Part shown: positions 61,631-64,000 of the stretch, in pieces
How positions within the stretch are numbered: position 1 is the first letter of the stretch
Layout: each line of letters starts with the position of its first letter
NCBI RefSeq assembly: GCF_032854445.1
Contig: NC_088301.1
Coordinates: 47,799,116 to 47,863,115, forward strand
Direction: 5' to 3'
Source of the DNA: Liolophura sinensis
Lineage: Eukaryota; Mollusca; Polyplacophora; Chitonida; Chitonidae
DNA length: 64,000 bases
Notes under the pieces: model-generated
Database searches by the model: none
What the model was told of the DNA's origin: nothing
Seen by the model: only the letters and a program-made list of their open reading frames with translations
Made by a program: the position numbers and the translations under genes

Positions 61631-62116
61631 ACTCCATTTCACCATCCATCACAAACATAGCTTGGTGGAAAAACGCCCACAATCTTTGTAGGGACAGATC
61701 TTTGTAGTGCGAACACATATAGATACAAGGGAGATGTAAACGATTCACGGATGCTTGTGTACAACAGTTTTGGGTGTCCGCTGCATCGAAGGTCATTTGG
61801 CCTTTTGGCCTTGTAAAGGTTATGGTCATCGATATCAGAAGTGGTGGAACCTTATTAAGGTCTATATATTCACGTCTCAGAATGCTGTTGGTAATTTGCC
61901 GTCAGCATTGTGTCTTCATAAAACCTTACGGTGTGCGTTTATTGCTTCCAGTGGATTGAATTAGTGTCTTGCTTTGAGTGCAAAACTTCAATATGTCACT
62001 ATAATTTGCAATTCTTCGACTTTAATTTTAATCTCGTCGTCGTCTCCGCCATGCACAGTTATTTCTTTCATCTGTTTTTCTTCGCCGGCATCTCCATGGT
62101 ATACATTTCATTGTCA

Positions 62117-62148
62117 TTACCACCGATTCTTCGTATATATGCCCGTCC
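62117..62148. repeat. isolated unit of the ~39-bp minisatellite
   Basis: cattaccaccgattcttcgt atatatgcccg matches the units of 62491-62812 and is separated from them by a SINE. Confidence 0.75.
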
Positions 62149-62488
62149 GCCTGGAAGTCGGCAGATCCGGGATCAAACCCGTGCTGGATCATACAAAAGA
62201 CTGTAAAAATGGTACTTATTGCCGCCTCGCTTGGCGCTCATCACTGAGAGGTTAGAGCCGGGAAACCTGACTGGCTGGCCCGGTGTCAGTATAATATGCG
62301 TGGGTGGGGTGCTATGTCTGGTGTCTTGGCATGATACTTCAGTGGCGGGAGCACTTTGGCGGCATGGACTCGCACTGCCACAAGGAGACACAATATATGT
62401 AAACACACCTAATAACTCCTCGTCGTCATGTGACTGGATAATTGGTAAGTACGACAAAACCCCAAGCATTCATTCATTCATTCACTCC
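62149..62488 (+). mobile_element. SINE, family 3, with (ATTC)n tail
   Basis: A B-box-like GGATCAAACCCGTG near 62169 follows a truncated head. The body matches 13695-13909, and the 3' end gtacgacaaaaccccaagca runs into cattcattcattcattcac. It interrupts a minisatellite. Confidence 0.82.
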
Positions 62489-62815
62489 ATTGTCATTGAA
62501 ACAGATTCATCGTATGTATGCCTTCCAATGTCACTGCAACCGAGTCCTCGTATATATGCCTTCCATCGTCATTACCGAGTTATATATGCCTGCCATTGCC
62601 ACTGAATCCGATTCCTCGTATATATGCCTTCCATCGTCATTACCACCGAGTCATCGTATATATGTCTTTCGTCGTCATTACTACCGAGTCAACGTATATA
62701 TGCCTGCCATTGTCATCGCAACCGAGTCATCGTACATATATCTTCCATCGTCATTACAACCGAGTCATCGTATATATGCCTGCCATTGCCATCGCAACTG
62801 AGTTCTGATATGTAA
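62489..62815. repeat. ~39-bp minisatellite, about 8 copies
   Basis: Units of roughly 36-40 bases share accgagtcatcgtatatatg, ccttccatcg/cctgccattg and tcattac. Open frames run through it because most units are close to a multiple of three; the predicted peptides are repetitive and I do not treat them as proteins. Confidence 0.92.
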
Positions 62816-64000
62816 ATAACATGCTTCCATTTCCATGGCGGCAGCGTCTTTGCCTTCAGAAGAGTAATAACCCATAGCCATCTTTCGTGCCGGTTTGTCT
62901 TTGCAAACCTCATTTGCCTTGCAAGTCTCTCCATCATTTATGCTCGTGTGCAATACCTCCACTATAAAATACTTTTGTTATTGCTGCATGTGGAACTTCA
63001 CTATAGACGTGGAGTTAGATGTATACCTCGAAACTCTTTTCATTATTCCGTCCTTTATAGTATACTTTATATACTTCCTTAGTTCTTTGATAGTGTGTGT
63101 TATCGTCGTTTGGGGAATTGACCTTGCGTTTATTAACGTGGAACGTCCATCCTGGTTGAGTTCTGGTATACGAATATCTGTTTTGACGCATAGATCTATA
63201 TCAGTGTCGTGAAGTCGTTATAACACACTCACTTCTAATAGCCATGATCAAAGATGGAATATTTTCAAGATTGAATCGCCATTCTTTTATGTTGAAACTG
63301 GATTGAACTAAAGAGTGGGTTTAATGTCCATCTTACTAACATCTAGGCACCTGGAGGACGCATTTAATTGCAGCTGAAGTGAACTTGTCGACAGGGATGT
63401 TGAACATACACATGGTTTTAGAAGGAGTATGTGTGTATTTATGATACATGGAACTTGGTATTTGATTGAATTTGTATCCAGTCAGAAAATCAGCACATCT
63501 ATGCGGATCCAGTGTGCTGGATTTTATGGAAAGAGGCCATACACAGAGCGCAGAATGATAGAATAAGGTGGTTATATATTCATTTGTATAACATTACTAC
63601 CTGTGAAAACTGTTGGAGGGGAAATCTGTTTTATTAATATTATTCGCAATAATTCGATGTATATATTCGAATGATCAAGTTACATAATGGATTACTATTT
63701 GATGTATAACTACTGATTTGTGATGTTAAGTGACGTAAATGGAGAAAAACTTTCGTGGCCACACGTCAGTGTACTGAAGCTGTTCGGATATAAAGCGTCT
63801 CATAAGTTATTGATATTGTGGCATGTGATCTTCGATCAGTATTGAATTCCTATACGATTGCTAGATTACCAGTGTATAAGAGTGTACATGTAGTATGTTG
63901 TGAAGGGGTTTGTATAGTAGGGTAAGGCGTGTACGGCCCGGATTAAAGGTATTGCTTCTTAAAGCTCAAGCCAAGGAAGTCTAGCTGAGCCCAACTCTGA
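62816..64000. other. intergenic to window edge, no gene seen
   Basis: One open frame (62895-63212, plus) would encode hydrophobic residues but has no initiator context, motif or splice signals that I can support. Confidence 0.4.

Noticed and set aside
62219-62815. Overlapping open frames of 90-130 codons over SINE and minisatellite
   Set aside because: They translate a SINE and a tandem array in several frames at once; no start context or domain.

Overview
This is an invertebrate nuclear genome window, most likely from a lophotrochozoan such as a mollusc or brachiopod. The evidence is AT-rich DNA, widely spaced short exons with GT-AG introns, several tRNA-derived SINEs of the kind common in molluscan genomes, a decayed Ty3/Gypsy-type LTR retrotransposon, many minisatellites, a 200-base assembly gap (19162-19361), and a strong excess of the palindrome TACATGTA. 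No bacterial, organellar or viral gene set is present. The species cannot be named from sequence alone.

The anchor gene is a minus-strand BRPF-family gene (peregrin; BRPF1/BRD1/BRPF3 class), complete from a 5' UTR exon near 50602 to the stop codon at 22839. I could assemble 15 coding exons (plus one 81-nt candidate) with consistent splice phases. They encode an N-terminal C2H2 finger, an enhancer-of-polycomb-like segment, PHD finger, zinc knuckle and PHD finger (PZP module), a basic region, a bromodomain, a long disordered linker with AT-hooks, and a C-terminal PWWP domain. This is the scaffold of MOZ/MORF/HBO1 histone acetyltransferase complexes. The linker is coded by a run of exons that all begin and end in phase 1, including one unusually large exon of about 1.24 kb that can be skipped without changing frame.

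Left of it (1621-17479, minus strand) lies a second gene that I can assemble but not name. It encodes a small Lys/Glu/Pro/Ala-rich protein ending in a cysteine cluster and a CaaX box (CTIL), so it is predicted to be prenylated and membrane-bound. Two different upstream coding start regions (15653-15728 plus 3108-3250, or 17347-17473 plus 16861-16937) both arrive at the common exon (2407-2607) in phase 0, which suggests alternative promoters.

Region by region: 1-1620 is the 3' flank of the CaaX gene; 3.3-15.6 kb is its long intron, with minisatellites, a SINE nested in a TIR element, and a tandem duplication that may carry SINE sequence; 17.5-20.8 kb is intergenic with a 45-bp minisatellite and the gap; 20.8-50.8 kb is the BRPF gene; 51.8-55.8 kb holds a small hairpin and the degenerate LTR element; 55.8-64 kb is repeat-rich with SINEs, 20-bp and ~39-bp minisatellites and two weak exon candidates.
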